Shown in pieces: positions 19,342 through 29,512 of a DNA stretch of 64,000 nucleotides. The stretch is from Chersky-840 sp963848335. Lineage in GTDB: Bacteria > Actinomycetota > Acidimicrobiia > Acidimicrobiales > UBA8190. A program made the translations under genes and the position numbers. Under the pieces are notes generated by a model that saw only the letters and a list, made by a program, of their open reading frames with translations, did no database searches and was not told the origin of the DNA. Positions within the stretch are counted from its first letter, which is position 1. Each line of letters starts with the position of its first letter. The DNA lies in assembly GCA_963848335.1 (NCBI GenBank), contig CAWKDD010000002.1, positions 352,087-416,086 on the forward strand, given 5' to 3'.

Positions 19342-20367
19342 ATGGCCAAGCTGTACTACGAATCCGACGCCGACGCGAGCCTGATCCAGGGCCGCAAGGT
19401 GGCCGTGATCGGTTACGGGTCCCAGGGCCACGCCCACGCCCTCAACCTGGCCGAGTCGGGCGTGGACGTGCGCGTCGGTCTGCGCCCGGGGTCCAAGTCC
19501 AAGGCCAAGGCCGAGGAGGCCGGGCTGCGGGTCCTGTCGGTGGCCGAGGCGGCCGCCGAGGCCGACCTCGTGATGATGCTCCTGCCCGACACCGAGCAGG
19601 CCTCGGTGTACGAGTCCGACATCGCACCCACGTTGGGCCAGGGCGACGCGCTGTTCTTCGCCCACGGGTTCAACATCCGCTTCGGGCAGATCGTCCCGCC
19701 CGCGGGGGTCGACGTGGCCATGGTGGCGCCCAAGGGGCCGGGGCACCTCGTGCGCCGCACCTACACCGAGGGCGGGGGGGTGCCCTCGCTCGTGGCCGTG
19801 GCCCAGGACGCCTCGGGCAAGGCGCACGACCTGGCGCTGTCCTACGCCTACGCGCTCGGCGCCACCCGGGCCGGGGTGCTCGACACCACCTTCGAGGAGG
19901 AGACCGAGACGGACCTCTTCGGGGAGCAGGTGGTGCTGTGCGGAGGGCTGACGGCGCTGGTGCAAGCGGGCTACGAGACGCTCGTGGGGGCCGGGTACCA
20001 GCCCGAGTCGGCGTACTTCGAGTGCCTGCACGAGCTCAAGCTGATCGTCGACCTCATGTACGAGGGCGGCATCGCCGGCATGCGCTACTCCATCTCCGAC
20101 ACCGCCGAGTACGGCGACGTCACCCGAGGACCCCGTGTCATCGACGCCCATGTGCGCGAGACGATGGCCCAGATCCTGGAGGACATCCGGTCGGGCGCCT
20201 TCGCCGAGGAATGGATCGCCGAGAACCGCGCCGGGCGCAAGCGCTTCGAAGAGCTGCGCGCCGCGGGCGCCGCCCACCCCATCGAGAAGGTGGGGGCCGA
20301 GCTGCGCGCCATGATGCCGTTCATCAGCGCGGGCCGGAAGCGGGTCCAGGACGTCTCGGGCGGCTGA
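19342..20367 (+). CDS. ilvC: Ketol-acid reductoisomerase, class I
   Basis: NADPH- and Mg-dependent enzyme converting acetolactate or acetohydroxybutyrate to dihydroxy acids. The 341 residues are the class I length. The nucleotide motif is VIGYGSQGHAHALNL and the magnesium-binding region includes ETETDLFGEQ and the later CLHELK. The ATG lies immediately after ilvN, completing ilvBNC. Confidence 0.98.
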   Translation: MAKLYYESDADASLIQGRKVAVIGYGSQGHAHALNLAESGVDVRVGLRPGSKSKAKAEEAGLRVLSVAEAAAEADLVMMLLPDTEQASVYESDIAPTLGQGDALFFAHGFNIRFGQIVPPAGVDVAMVAPKGPGHLVRRTYTEGGGVPSLVAVAQDASGKAHDLALSYAYALGATRAGVLDTTFEEETETDLFGEQVVLCGGLTALVQAGYETLVGAGYQPESAYFECLHELKLIVDLMYEGGIAGMRYSISDTAEYGDVTRGPRVIDAHVRETMAQILEDIRSGAFAEEWIAENRAGRKRFEELRAAGAAHPIEKVGAELRAMMPFISAGRKRVQDVSGG

Positions 20368-20383
20368 GCCCAAGCTCCTGTCG

Positions 20384-20389
20384 TAGAGT
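20384..20389 (+). promoter_or_regulatory. -10 element TAGAGT of tldD
   Basis: TAGAGT is 6 nt before the GTG start of tldD, again without a Shine-Dalgarno sequence. Confidence 0.4.
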
Positions 20390-20395
20390 CCGGGC

Positions 20396-21917
20396 GTGAG
20401 GTCCCGGGACAGCGACGGGTTGGCGGGGTTGCCGCTCCGAGAGGTGCGCGACGCGGCCCTGGAGGGGGCCCAGGCGCTCGGGTGCAGCCACGCCGAGGTG
20501 CGGGTGGAGCGGATCCGTTCGCAATTCGTGGCGTTGCGCGACGGCCGGGTGGAGACCACCGTGGACGACACCGAGATCGGGGTCGGGCTGCACGTGGTGC
20601 GGGACGGGTCCATCGGGTTCGCGGCCACCGTCGAGCTCACCTCCGAGGCCGCCGCCCGGCTGGCGCAGGACGCCGCCGGCCTGGCCGCCGAGACCTCGGC
20701 CGCCCTCGGGACCCGGGTGGAGATGGCCGAGGAGCCCTCCCACGGCCAGGTGGAGTGGACCTCGCCCTACGAGGTGGACCCCACCACGGTGCCGCTGGCC
20801 GACAAGGTGGCCCTCCTCGAGGACTGGAGCGGGCGGCTCATGGCATCCGAGGTCGTCGACCACGTCGCCGCCCGGGTGCTCGCCGTGGTCGAGGACAAGC
20901 ACTACGCCGACCTGTCGGGCACGGTGACCACCCAACGACGCGTCCGCATCTACCCGGTGGTCGAAGCCGTCGCCGTGGACGCCGAGTCGGGGTCCTTCGA
21001 GTCGATGCGGACCATCGCCCCTCCGGTGGGGCGCGGCTGGGAGTACACCTCGGGCCACGGCTGGGACTTCGCCGCCGAGCTCGAGACGCTGCCTTCGCTC
21101 CTGGCCGAGAAGGTGGCGTCCCCGTCGGTGGAGGCCGGGACCTACGACCTCGTCATCGACCCGTCGAACCTGTGGCTCACCATCCACGAGTCGGTGGGGC
21201 ACGCCACCGAGCTCGACCGCGCCCTCGGGTACGAGGCGGCCTACGCCGGGAACGTCGTTCGCCACCTTCGACAAGCTCGGCACCCTCCGCTACGGGTCCC
21301 CGGTCATGCACGTGGTCGGGGACCGCACGACGCCGCACGGCCTGGCCTCGATCGGCTACGACGACGAGGGGGTGCAGGCCCAGAGCTTCGACATCGTGCG
21401 CGACGGGGTGCTGGTCGGGCTACCAGCTCGACCGGCGCATGGCGGCGGAGAACGGCTTCGCCCGCTCCAACGGGTGCGCCTTCGCGGACTCGCCGCTGCA
21501 CGTGCCCATCCAGCGCATGGCCAACGTCTCGCTGCAGCCCGCATCCGGGCCCGGCCCCGGGCCCGAGCACCGCAGGACCTGCTCTCGGGCGTCGAGCGCG
21601 GCATCTACGTCGTGGGCGACAAGAGCTGGTCGATCGACATGCAGCGCTACAACTTCCAGTTCACCGGGCAGCGCTTCTACAAGATCGAGCACGGGCGGCT
21701 GGCGGGACAGTGTAAGGACGTGGCGTACCAGGCCCAGACCACCGAGTTCTGGGGTTCGCTCGAGGCCGTGGGCGGTCCCGGCACCTACGTGCTCGGCGGC
21801 GCCTTCAACTGCGGCAAGGGCCAGCCCGGCCAGGTGGCACCGGTGAGCCACGGCTGTCCCAGCGCGTTGTTCCGGGGGATCAGGGTCCTCAACACTCGCG
21901 CCGAGGCAGCGCGGTGA
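20396..21917 (+). CDS. tldD: TldD zinc metalloprotease subunit, three frameshifts
   Basis: Catalytic subunit of the TldD/TldE protease, which degrades unfolded peptides and matures some RiPP peptides. The zinc motif is the HEsvGH segment near nt 21186. Reading needs frame 2 to about 21252, frame 3 to about 21418, frame 1 to about 21575 and frame 3 to the stop. Dropping one A at 21251-21252 gives AYAGTSFATFD, and dropping one C near 21420 gives GVLVGYQLDRR. These joins produce family-typical text, and the C-terminal part (RGIYVVGDKSWSIDMQRYNF) is well conserved. It lies directly before tldE. Confidence 0.85.
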
Positions 21918-21947
21918 GCGGGGCAGCCGGTGAGACGAGGCAGCGCG

Positions 21948-23372
21948 GTGAGCGGAGGCCACGGGCACCTGCCGCCACCCCAGGAGGTCGTGGAGCGGGC
22001 CCTGGCGGCCAGTCGGGCCGAGGGGTGCGTGGTGATCGTCGAGGAGGTCAGCCAGGCCGAGGTGCGCTTCGCCAACAACACGACCACCACCAACGGCATG
22101 CGCCGCAACCGGCGGGTGGTGGTGGTGAGCTTCCGGGCCGCGCGGCGGCCGCGCGGGGTCGGGGCTCGCCGTCGGGGTCGCCAGCGGCAGCGGCGAGGTG
22201 GACGTGGAAGCCCTGGTGCGCGCCAGCGAGGCCGAAGCCGACGGGGCGGGGCCGGCCGAGGACGCCTTCGCGCTGGTCGAACCGGCGCCCCGGCGGGCCC
22301 GGCGCCGCCGGGTTCGAGGAACCGCCCGTCCCCACCTCCCCGGCCGTCCTCGCCGGCGTCATCACGGGACTGGGCGACGCCTTCGGGCGGGCCCGGGCGG
22401 CGGGCAACCGCCTGGCGGGCTTCGCCACCCACGGGATCGAGACCGTCTACCTGGGGACGAGCACCGGCGTGCGCCTCCGCCACGCCCAACCCGCCGGCAC
22501 CATGGAGCTCGTGGCCCGCAGCGCCGACGGCAGCCGCTCGGTGTGGGCGGGGGCGGGCACCGCCACCTTCGAGGACATCGACCTCCACGCCTTCGAGCAG
22601 CGCCTCGATCGCCGCCTGGCGTGGGCGCAGCGCAGCATCGAGCTCCCTGCCGGGCGCTACGAGGTGCTCCTGCCCCCCGACGCCGCCGCGGACCTCATGG
22701 TGGCCATGTCGGAGTCGATGTCGGGTCGGGACGCGGAGGAGGGCCGCAGCCCGTTCTCGTCGCCGGGGGGAGGCACCAAGGTCGGCGAATCGCTGAGCGC
22801 ACTGCCCTTCGAGCTGCGCGGCGACCCCGGGGAGCCCGGGCTCGAGTCGGCGCCCTTCGAGGTCAGCGGCGGCATCGGGGACCGACGTGTCGGTCTTCGA
22901 CAACGGGCTGCCCATCGGCCGCACGGGCTGGATCGAGGAGGGCCGGCTGCGGCGCCTGCAGTACCACCGCGCCGCCGCGGCGCGCGCCGGTGTCGAGCCC
23001 GCGCCCCCGGTCGGCAACCTGACCCTGGTGCTGCCCGGCGCCACTGCCGGGCTCGACGACATGATCGCCGGGACGGAACGGGGGCTGCTGCTCACGTGCC
23101 TGTGGTACATCCGTGAGGTGGACCCGGTCACGCTCCTGCTGACGGGCCTCACCCGTGACGGGGTCTATCTCGTCGAGCACGGGGAGGTCGTCGGGGCGGT
23201 GAACAACTTCCGCTTCAACGAGAGCCCCATCGACGTCCTGGCCCGCGCCCTGGAGGCGGGACGGAGCGAGCGTGCCCTGTCACGCGAGTGGGGCGAATGG
23301 ATGAACCGCACCGCCATGCCCGCCCTGCGGGTGGCGGACTTCAACATGAGCTCGGTGAGCCCGGCCACCTGA
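21948..23372 (+). CDS. tldE: TldE/PmbA protease subunit, three frameshifts
   Basis: Non-catalytic partner of TldD. The N-terminal region (PQEVVERALAASRAEGC), the middle (THGIETVYLGTSTGVRLRH) and the C-terminus (NNFRFNESPIDVL) are recognisable but lie in frames 3, 1, 2 and 3 in turn, with switches near 22140-22170, 22290-22315 and 22878. Removing one G from the GGGG near 22878 gives SGGIGTDVSVFDNGLP. GTG 21948 is the preferred start, with alternatives at 21914 and 21930. A 16-base sequence, GGCAGCGCGGTGAGCG, occurs just before this gene and again at the tldD/tldE junction. Confidence 0.82.
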
Positions 23373-23417
23373 GGTTCCCGCGGCACACGGCGTGTTCGTC
23401 CCCTCAGCTCCCTGTGC

Positions 23418-24632
23418 TCAAGAAGCGAGGGCCCCCACCACGTAGTTGACGCACGCGCACAGGGCGGCCACGTCGTCGGGTTCGATGGCGGGGAACATGG
23501 CGATGCGCAGCTGGTTGCGCCCGAGCTTGCGGTACGGCTCGGTGTCGACGATCCCGTTGGCGCGCAGGACCTTGGCCACGGCCGGCGCGTCGACGGCGTC
23601 GACGAGGTCGATGGTCCCCACCACGTGGCTGCGCTCGGAGGGCTTGCCCACGAAGGGCGTGGCGAAGTCCGACTGCTCGGCCCAGGTGTAGAGGATCTCG
23701 GCCGACCGGTCGCATCGGCCCGCGGCCCAGTCCAGCCCGCCCCCGGCCAGCATCCACTCCACCTGCTCGGCGAACAGCAGCAGGGTCCCGAGCGCCGGGG
23801 TGTTGTAGGTCTGGTCCTTGGTCGAGTTGTCGATGGCGGTGGCGAGGTCGAGGAAGGCGGGCACCCATCGTCCCCCGGCACCGGGCCCGGTGATCCGCTC
23901 CACCCGCTCGAGCGCCGCCGGCGAGAGCAGCGCCACCCACAGGCCCCCGTCGGCGGCGAAGCACTTCTGGGGGGCGAAGTAGTAGGCGTCGAACTGGGTG
24001 GGGTCCACCCGGAGGCCGCCGGCCGCCGAGGTGCCGTCCACGGCCACGATCTGGTCCGTGACCGGCCCGCCCGGCGCCGGGGACCCCGCCGGTCGGCGGA
24101 TCTCCATGGCCACGCCCGTCGAGGTCTCGTTGTGGGTGAGGGCGTAGAGGTCCACGTCGCCGACCCCGACCGGCTCGGGATGGGTGCCGGGTGAGGACTC
24201 GATGACGTGGGGGTCCTCGAGGTGCGGCGCCGCCTTGGCGGCCGCCGCGAACTTGGAGGAGAACTCGCCGAACGACAGGTGCTGGCTGCGCCGCTCGATG
24301 AGACAGAACGTGGCGACGTCCCAGAAGCAGGTCGTGCCGCCGTTGCCCAGCACGACCTCGTAGCCGTCGGGGAGCGAGAACAGGTCGCGCAGGCCGGCGC
24401 GGAGTCGTCCCACCACCGCCTTCACCGGAGCCTGGCGGTGGCTGGTGCCGAGGTAGTGGGGCGCCGCCGCGGCCAGGGCGGCGACCTGCTCGGGGCGCAC
24501 CTTCGACGGGCCGCTCCCGAAGCGTCCGTCCGAGGGCAACATGGCCTCGGGGATGCGGATGTCGGGCGCCCCGGGGTGGCCCGGGGTGCCGGTGGGGCCG
24601 GTGGCAGAGGGGTTCGTCACGTGTGCAAGCAT
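23418..24632 (-). CDS. serC: Phosphoserine aminotransferase
   Basis: PLP-dependent enzyme making O-phosphoserine from 3-phosphohydroxypyruvate. The protein is about 404 residues from the ATG at 24632, and its start region DGRFGSGPSKVRPEQ is typical of actinobacterial SerC. The PLP lysine lies in YFAPQKCFAADGGLW. The CATG at 24630-24633 supplies start codons on both strands: the minus-strand serC and a possible plus-strand aspC start. A shorter serC start at 24542 is also possible and would free space for promoters. Confidence 0.93.
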   Translation of the reverse strand: MLAHVTNPSATGPTGTPGHPGAPDIRIPEAMLPSDGRFGSGPSKVRPEQVAALAAAAPHYLGTSHRQAPVKAVVGRLRAGLRDLFSLPDGYEVVLGNGGTTCFWDVATFCLIERRSQHLSFGEFSSKFAAAAKAAPHLEDPHVIESSPGTHPEPVGVGDVDLYALTHNETSTGVAMEIRRPAGSPAPGGPVTDQIVAVDGTSAAGGLRVDPTQFDAYYFAPQKCFAADGGLWVALLSPAALERVERITGPGAGGRWVPAFLDLATAIDNSTKDQTYNTPALGTLLLFAEQVEWMLAGGGLDWAAGRCDRSAEILYTWAEQSDFATPFVGKPSERSHVVGTIDLVDAVDAPAVAKVLRANGIVDTEPYRKLGRNQLRIAMFPAIEPDDVAALCACVNYVVGALAS

Positions 24633-24639
24633 GGCAGTC

Positions 24640-25884
24640 ATGGCGACCCCCCGAGAAACCGCCACCCCGAGCGGCACCACGACCCGGTCCCGCATCTCCG
24701 CCCGCGTGGCGGCGGTGGCCCCCTCGGCCACGCTGGCGGTCGACGCCAAGGCCAAGGCGCTGCGCGCCGCGGGGGCCGACGTCATCGGCTTCGGGGCCGG
24801 GGAGCCGGACTTCCCGACGCCCGAGCCCATCGTCGAGGCAGCCGTGGCCGCCTGCCACGACCCCGTCAACCACCACTACACGCCCACCGCCGGCATCGCC
24901 CCCCTGCGCGAGGCGGTGGCGGCCAAGACCGAGCGCGACTCGGGCTACGTGGTGGGGGCCTCCCAGGTCCTCATCACCAACGGCGCCAAGCAAGCGGTCT
25001 ACGAGGCCTTCGCCACGCTGCTCGACCCGGGGGACGAAGTTCTCGTGCCGGCTCCGTACTGGACCACCTACCCCGAAGTCATCGCCCTGGCCGGAGGGGT
25101 GCCGGTCGCCGTCCCCACCGACGAGACGACGGGTTTCCACCTGACCGTGGACGCGCTCGAAGCGGCGTGCAGCCCGGCCACCAAGGTCCTGCTCTTCGTG
25201 TCGCCCAACAACCCCACCGGTGCAGTGAGCACGCCCGACGAGGTCGAGCGCATCGGGCGATGGGCGGCCGATCGCGGCCTGTGGGTGGTGACCGACGAGA
25301 TCTACGAGCACCTGGTCTACGGGGGCCGCCAATTCCGCTCCATGCCGGTGGCGGTGCCCGAGCTCGCCGACCGGTGCATCGTCATCAACGGCGTGGCCAA
25401 GACCTACGCCATGACGGGATGGCGCGTAGGCTGGCTCATCGGCCCTGCCGACGTCGTCGAGGCCGCCTCCAACCTGCAGTCCCACGCCACCTCGAACGTC
25501 TCCAACGTCTCCCAGCGTGCCGCCCTCGCCGCCTTGACGGGGCCCCTGACGGCGGTGGCGGAGATGCGCGCCGCCTTCGACCGCAGGCGCGGCACCATCC
25601 ACTCGATGCTCAACGACTGCGCCGGCGTGACCTGTGTGGAGCCCGAGGGGGCGTTCTACGCGTTCCCGTCGGTGCGCGGGCTGCTGGGCCGCCGCTTGGC
25701 GGGACGGCTGGTGTCGTCCTCGGCCGACGTCGCCGCCGCCGCCATCGACGAAGTGCAAGTGGCGGTGGTCCCCGGAGAGGCGTTCGGAGCCGAGGGGTAC
25801 CTGCGTCTTTCCTACGCGCTCGGCGACGACGCCATCGTCGAGGGCATCACGCGTCTCGGCAAGCTCTTCGCCACCGCCGACTAG
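24640..25884 (+). CDS. Class I aspartate aminotransferase
   Basis: PLP aminotransferase of the aspartate (AspC/AspB, subgroup Ib) type, about 414 residues. Landmarks are GAGEPDFPTP near the N-terminus, the cofactor-contacting YWTTYPE, the SPNNPTG motif, and the PLP lysine in NGVAKTYAMTGWRVGW. It is divergent from serC and 59 bp before serA, so it probably supplies aspartate or glutamate-linked amino transfer near the serine genes. The start could also be ATG 24631. Confidence 0.92.
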   Translation: MATPRETATPSGTTTRSRISARVAAVAPSATLAVDAKAKALRAAGADVIGFGAGEPDFPTPEPIVEAAVAACHDPVNHHYTPTAGIAPLREAVAAKTERDSGYVVGASQVLITNGAKQAVYEAFATLLDPGDEVLVPAPYWTTYPEVIALAGGVPVAVPTDETTGFHLTVDALEAACSPATKVLLFVSPNNPTGAVSTPDEVERIGRWAADRGLWVVTDEIYEHLVYGGRQFRSMPVAVPELADRCIVINGVAKTYAMTGWRVGWLIGPADVVEAASNLQSHATSNVSNVSQRAALAALTGPLTAVAEMRAAFDRRRGTIHSMLNDCAGVTCVEPEGAFYAFPSVRGLLGRRLAGRLVSSSADVAAAAIDEVQVAVVPGEAFGAEGYLRLSYALGDDAIVEGITRLGKLFATAD

Positions 25885-25943
25885 GGAAGCAGCGAACCGG
25901 CGAAACCAGCCAGACCAGCGAATCAGCGGACAGGACGGGCCAC

Positions 25944-27512
25944 ATGGCACGGGTACTCATCACGGAGAAGCTCGCCGAACGCGGGCTCAAGGCGTTGGCC
26001 GAGGCGGGCCACGAGGTCGACGTGCAGCTGGAGTTGGACCCCGAGGCGCTCCTCGGCGCCATCGTCGGCGCCAATGCGCTGATCGTCCGTTCGGCCACCC
26101 AGGTCAGCGCGGCCGTCCTCGAGGCAGGCACCGACCTGGCCGTGGTGGGACGGGCCGGCATCGGGCTCGACAACGTCGACGTCGAGGCGGCAACCCGGCG
26201 CGGCGTGATGGTCGTGAACGCGCCGGAGTCGAACGTGCTCTCGGCGGCCGAGCACGCCATGGCCCTGCTCCTGGCCCAGGCACGCAACGTCCCCCAGGCG
26301 CACGCGGCCCTGATGGCCGGGAAGTGGGAACGCTCGAAGTGGGAGGGCGTCGAGTTGCACGGCAAGACGCTCGGGGTCGTCGGTCTGGGCCGCATCGGCG
26401 CCCTGGTGGCCCAGCGGGCGCTGGCCTTCGGCATGCGCCTGTGTGCCTACGACCCCTACGTCTCGCCCGACCGGGCCCGCCACATGGGTGTCGAGTTGCT
26501 GTCCCTCGACGAGCTCGTGGCCGAGTCGGACTTCCTCACGATCCACCTCCCGAAGACGGCGGAGACCGCCGGGCTCATCGGCGCCGAGCTGCTGGCCAAG
26601 GCCAAACCCGGCATCCGCATCGTGAATGCCGCCCGCGGCGGCATCGTCGACGAGGAGGCACTGGCCGACGCGTTGCGTTCGGGCCGGGTGGGCGGCGCCG
26701 CCTTCGACGTCTTCGCCACCGAGCCGTGCACCGACTCGCCGATCTTCGCCTTCCCCACCGTAGTCGTCACCCCTCACCTGGGTGCCTCCACCGTCGAAGC
26801 CCAGGACAAGGCGGGCGTGACCATCGCCGAGCAGGTGAACCTGGCCTTGGCGGGGGACTTCGTGCCCTTCGCCGTGAACGTCGCCGCCACGGAGGTGTCG
26901 GAGACGGTGCGGCCCTACCTCCGCCTGGCCGAACAGCTGGGTCGGTGCTTCGCCTGCCTCAACGACGGCCTGCCCGAGCGCCTCGAGGTGGAATACCAGG
27001 GGGGTCTGGCCGGCTCCAACACCACGATCCTGACCCTGGCGGTGCTCAAGGGCATCTTCTCGGCCGGGACCGAGGAGCCGGTGTCCTACGTGAACGCACC
27101 CCAGCTGGCGTCGGAACGGGGCCTCGAGGTCCGGGAGGTGTCGACCGCCACGGCGCGCGACTACGTCAACCTCATCACGTTGCGGTCGCCGGGCCACTCG
27201 ATGGCCGGGACGCTCACGGGGCCGCGTTCGGAATCCCGCCTCGTGCTCGTCGACGACCACACCGTCGAGGTCCCTCCCGCCGAGTACATGCTGATCGTCC
27301 GCAACGACGACCGTCCCGGCATGATCGGGGTGGTGGGCATGGTCCTCGGTGACGCCGGGGTCTCGATCTCCTCCATGGACGTCGACCCGTCCCGCACCGA
27401 AGGGACCGCCCTCATGGTGCTCGCCACCGACCGCGCCATCCCCGACGAGGCCTTCGCCAAGCTGCACGAGACCGACGGAATTCTCGACGTCCACCGGATC
27501 ACCTGCGTCTGA
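25944..27512 (+). CDS. serA: D-3-phosphoglycerate dehydrogenase (long form with ACT domain)
   Basis: First enzyme of serine synthesis. The 522-residue protein has the substrate and NAD domains (VVGLGRIGALVAQRA, and HLPKTAETAGLIG with the catalytic Arg/Glu/His set), an intervening ASB domain, and a C-terminal ACT domain (YMLIVRNDDRPGMIGVVG) typical of serine-inhibited actinobacterial enzymes. The start is the ATG of MARVLITEKLAERGL. It closes the serC/aspC/serA cluster. Confidence 0.97.
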   Translation: MARVLITEKLAERGLKALAEAGHEVDVQLELDPEALLGAIVGANALIVRSATQVSAAVLEAGTDLAVVGRAGIGLDNVDVEAATRRGVMVVNAPESNVLSAAEHAMALLLAQARNVPQAHAALMAGKWERSKWEGVELHGKTLGVVGLGRIGALVAQRALAFGMRLCAYDPYVSPDRARHMGVELLSLDELVAESDFLTIHLPKTAETAGLIGAELLAKAKPGIRIVNAARGGIVDEEALADALRSGRVGGAAFDVFATEPCTDSPIFAFPTVVVTPHLGASTVEAQDKAGVTIAEQVNLALAGDFVPFAVNVAATEVSETVRPYLRLAEQLGRCFACLNDGLPERLEVEYQGGLAGSNTTILTLAVLKGIFSAGTEEPVSYVNAPQLASERGLEVREVSTATARDYVNLITLRSPGHSMAGTLTGPRSESRLVLVDDHTVEVPPAEYMLIVRNDDRPGMIGVVGMVLGDAGVSISSMDVDPSRTEGTALMVLATDRAIPDEAFAKLHETDGILDVHRITCV

Positions 27513-27614
27513 GCTCCCGTCCGCCCCCCGGGCCCGGGTCGGCCGGGTCCGACGCGGTCCGCTCCGGCGCCGATTCCGTGGGGCCCAGCCCCCGGGTATC
27601 GGAGGGCGTCGGAT

Positions 27615-27620
27615 TAGCCT
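27615..27620 (+). promoter_or_regulatory. -10 element TAGCCT of the sigma factor gene
   Basis: TAGCCT is followed after 6 nt by ATC at 27627, the first codon of a coding-like frame. No ATG, GTG or TTG occurs in that frame after an upstream stop, so the true start is uncertain. Confidence 0.4.
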
Positions 27621-27626
27621 TCAGAC

Positions 27627-28461
27627 ATCGACAACCACCTCGACACGGCCGGGGACGGCAACGGGGAGGTTCTCGAAGCGGCGCGCGGGGAGACCGCGAC
27701 GCTCTCGAGGCCCTGGTCACCGCGCACTACGACCGCGTGCACGCCTTGTGCCGGCGGATGCTGGGCAATGACGCCGACGCCCTCGACGCCACGCAGGACG
27801 CACTCCTGGCCGCCATCCGGGGCCTGAGCCGGTTCGACGGGCGCAGCTCGTTCGCCACGTGGCTGTACCGAGTGGCGACCAACACCTGTATCGACGAGTT
27901 GCGGCGTCGCCGGCGCCGCCCCGTCACCGGGATCGCCTTCGACGTGGCCGAGGTCGTCGACGCCATGTCGTCCGAGGTCCCGGGGTTGTTCGCCGTCGGC
28001 GGTGGGGCGGGCGGGCCCGATTCGGGAAGCTCCCCCGATCAGGAGGCAGGCCCGCCCGACCGGTCCCGGCCCGGCGGGCCCAGCAGAGCCGGCCCGACGG
28101 GAGCCGCCCGACAGGGACGTGACCCCGCCGACGTCGTGGCGGCCCGGATGGATGTGGACGCCGCTCTCGCCCTGCTCCCGGTCGAGTTCCGCACCGCGGT
28201 GGTGCTCAGAGACGTCTGCGATCTCCCCTACGACGAGATCGCCCGGATCCTGGACGTGCCGGTGGGGACCGTGCGCTCGCGCATCGCCCGGGCCCGAACT
28301 GCGCTGGCGGCCACGTGGCAGCCCGGAGCGGGGCCGGCTCGACCGACCTGCCCGGGACGCGGCCGGGAACCGCACGGCATCGCCCCACGTCAGAACAAGT
28401 GGGCTCCGACCGGCCGGGACCGATCACGCCACAACCACAGCAGGAAGAGCGCACCCAATGA
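27627..28461 (+). CDS. ECF-type RNA polymerase sigma factor, frameshifted
   Basis: Alternative sigma factor. Region 2 is seen in DRVHALCRRMLGNDADALDATQDALL and FDGRSSFATWLYRVATNTCIDELRRR. Region 4 is seen in LLPVEFRTAVVLRDVCDLPYDEIARILDVPVGTVRSRIARAR. A long Gly/Pro-rich linker separates them. The N-terminal frame 3 (NGEVLEAARG) joins frame 2 if the GGGG at 27687-27690 has five G. The C-terminus probably changes to frame 1 near 28325 and ends in an ATGA overlap with the anti-sigma gene. The start codon is unclear, and the coordinates follow the inferred joined frame. Confidence 0.8.
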
Positions 28462-29466
28462 CCGACGGGCACACGACCGACGGGCACACGACCGACGAGC
28501 AGCTTTCCTCGTATCTCGACGGCGAGGAGGGCTCCGACGCCGCCGAGATCAGCGCCAGTGCCAAGGACGGCCGGTCCGAGGTGGGTGGGCATCTGACCCG
28601 ATGCGCGGAGCTGCCGGGCGCGCTTGGCGGCCCTCGAGTCGGTGCGGGATCTCGTGCGGACTCCCGTCCCGGCGCCGGACCCCGAGGCGCGCGCCGCGTC
28701 GATCGCGGCGGTGTTGCGTGAGAGTCGCAGCGCACCAGCCGGCACGGACGCTGGAGGCGCCGACGTTCCCACACCGATCCATGCCCGCAGACGTCCGCAG
28801 GTGCTGGTCGGCTCCGCCGCCGCGGTGTTGATCCTGGCCGCGGCGATCGCCGTCCCCGTGGCGCTGTCGGGGCGACACACCTCGGGCACCTCGGCGCAAT
28901 CCTCCGCCGCACGTGCGTCGCGCGGTGCGGCGTCGAGCGGTGCGGCGTCGAGCGCGTCGCCGAACGGACAGCCCGTCACCGAGACGGAGGGCCTGTCGAA
29001 GTTCGCCGCCTCGCCCATCGCCGATCTGGGCCCGCTCGACTCGGTCCGAGCTCTGGGGGCACGAGCGGCGGGTGTGCCGCCGCTCACCTCGGTGGCCACG
29101 CCGAACGCGGCAGTCGCCCCCGGTGCCGGGGCCGGGGCCGCCGCCGCGGCTCCGACGGAGCCCCGATCGTCTCCGGGGGGCACGATCTCACCGGCGACGA
29201 CCTCGGCGGCGGCCTCGGCGGCGGGCTCGGCGGCGGGCTCGGCGACGATCAGCATGTTCGAGCGCTGCCTCGCGTCGGCTGCGAGCGCGGCTCGTCCCGG
29301 AACGTCGGTGCAGGCTCTGGCCACGGGCGACTTCGAAGGGACACCCGCACTCATCTATGTGTTCGCGTCTTCGTCGGCAAGGTCGGCCACAGCCAGCTCG
29401 GCGCAGCCGGTGGCGGTGGCGACGGCGCGGACGGGGTGTCGGGTGCTCGGGACCTCATCGTTCTGA
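28458..29466 (+). CDS. Membrane anti-sigma factor, frameshifted
   Basis: Overlaps the sigma gene by four bases, the usual arrangement for a sigma/anti-sigma pair. The N-terminal cytoplasmic part (DEQLSSYLDGEEG, then GGHLTRCAEL) resembles a degenerate zinc anti-sigma domain with only one of the usual cysteines. The frame changes from 3 to 1 near 28612-28620, where removing one G gives LPARLAALESVRDLV. One transmembrane helix follows (VLVGSAAAVLILAAAIAVPVAL) and then an Ala/Ser/Gly-rich extracytoplasmic tail. The pair probably responds to an envelope signal. Confidence 0.7.
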
Positions 29467-29512
29467 TCGCTGAGACGCCCCACGGGCGCCGGTCGTCGAT
29501 CTCGCGTCACCG

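Noticed and set aside
20396..23372. tldD and tldE as decayed pseudogenes
   Set aside because: All conserved segments, including the zinc motif, are intact between breaks, and removing single bases rejoins them. Decay would also show missense changes and stops.
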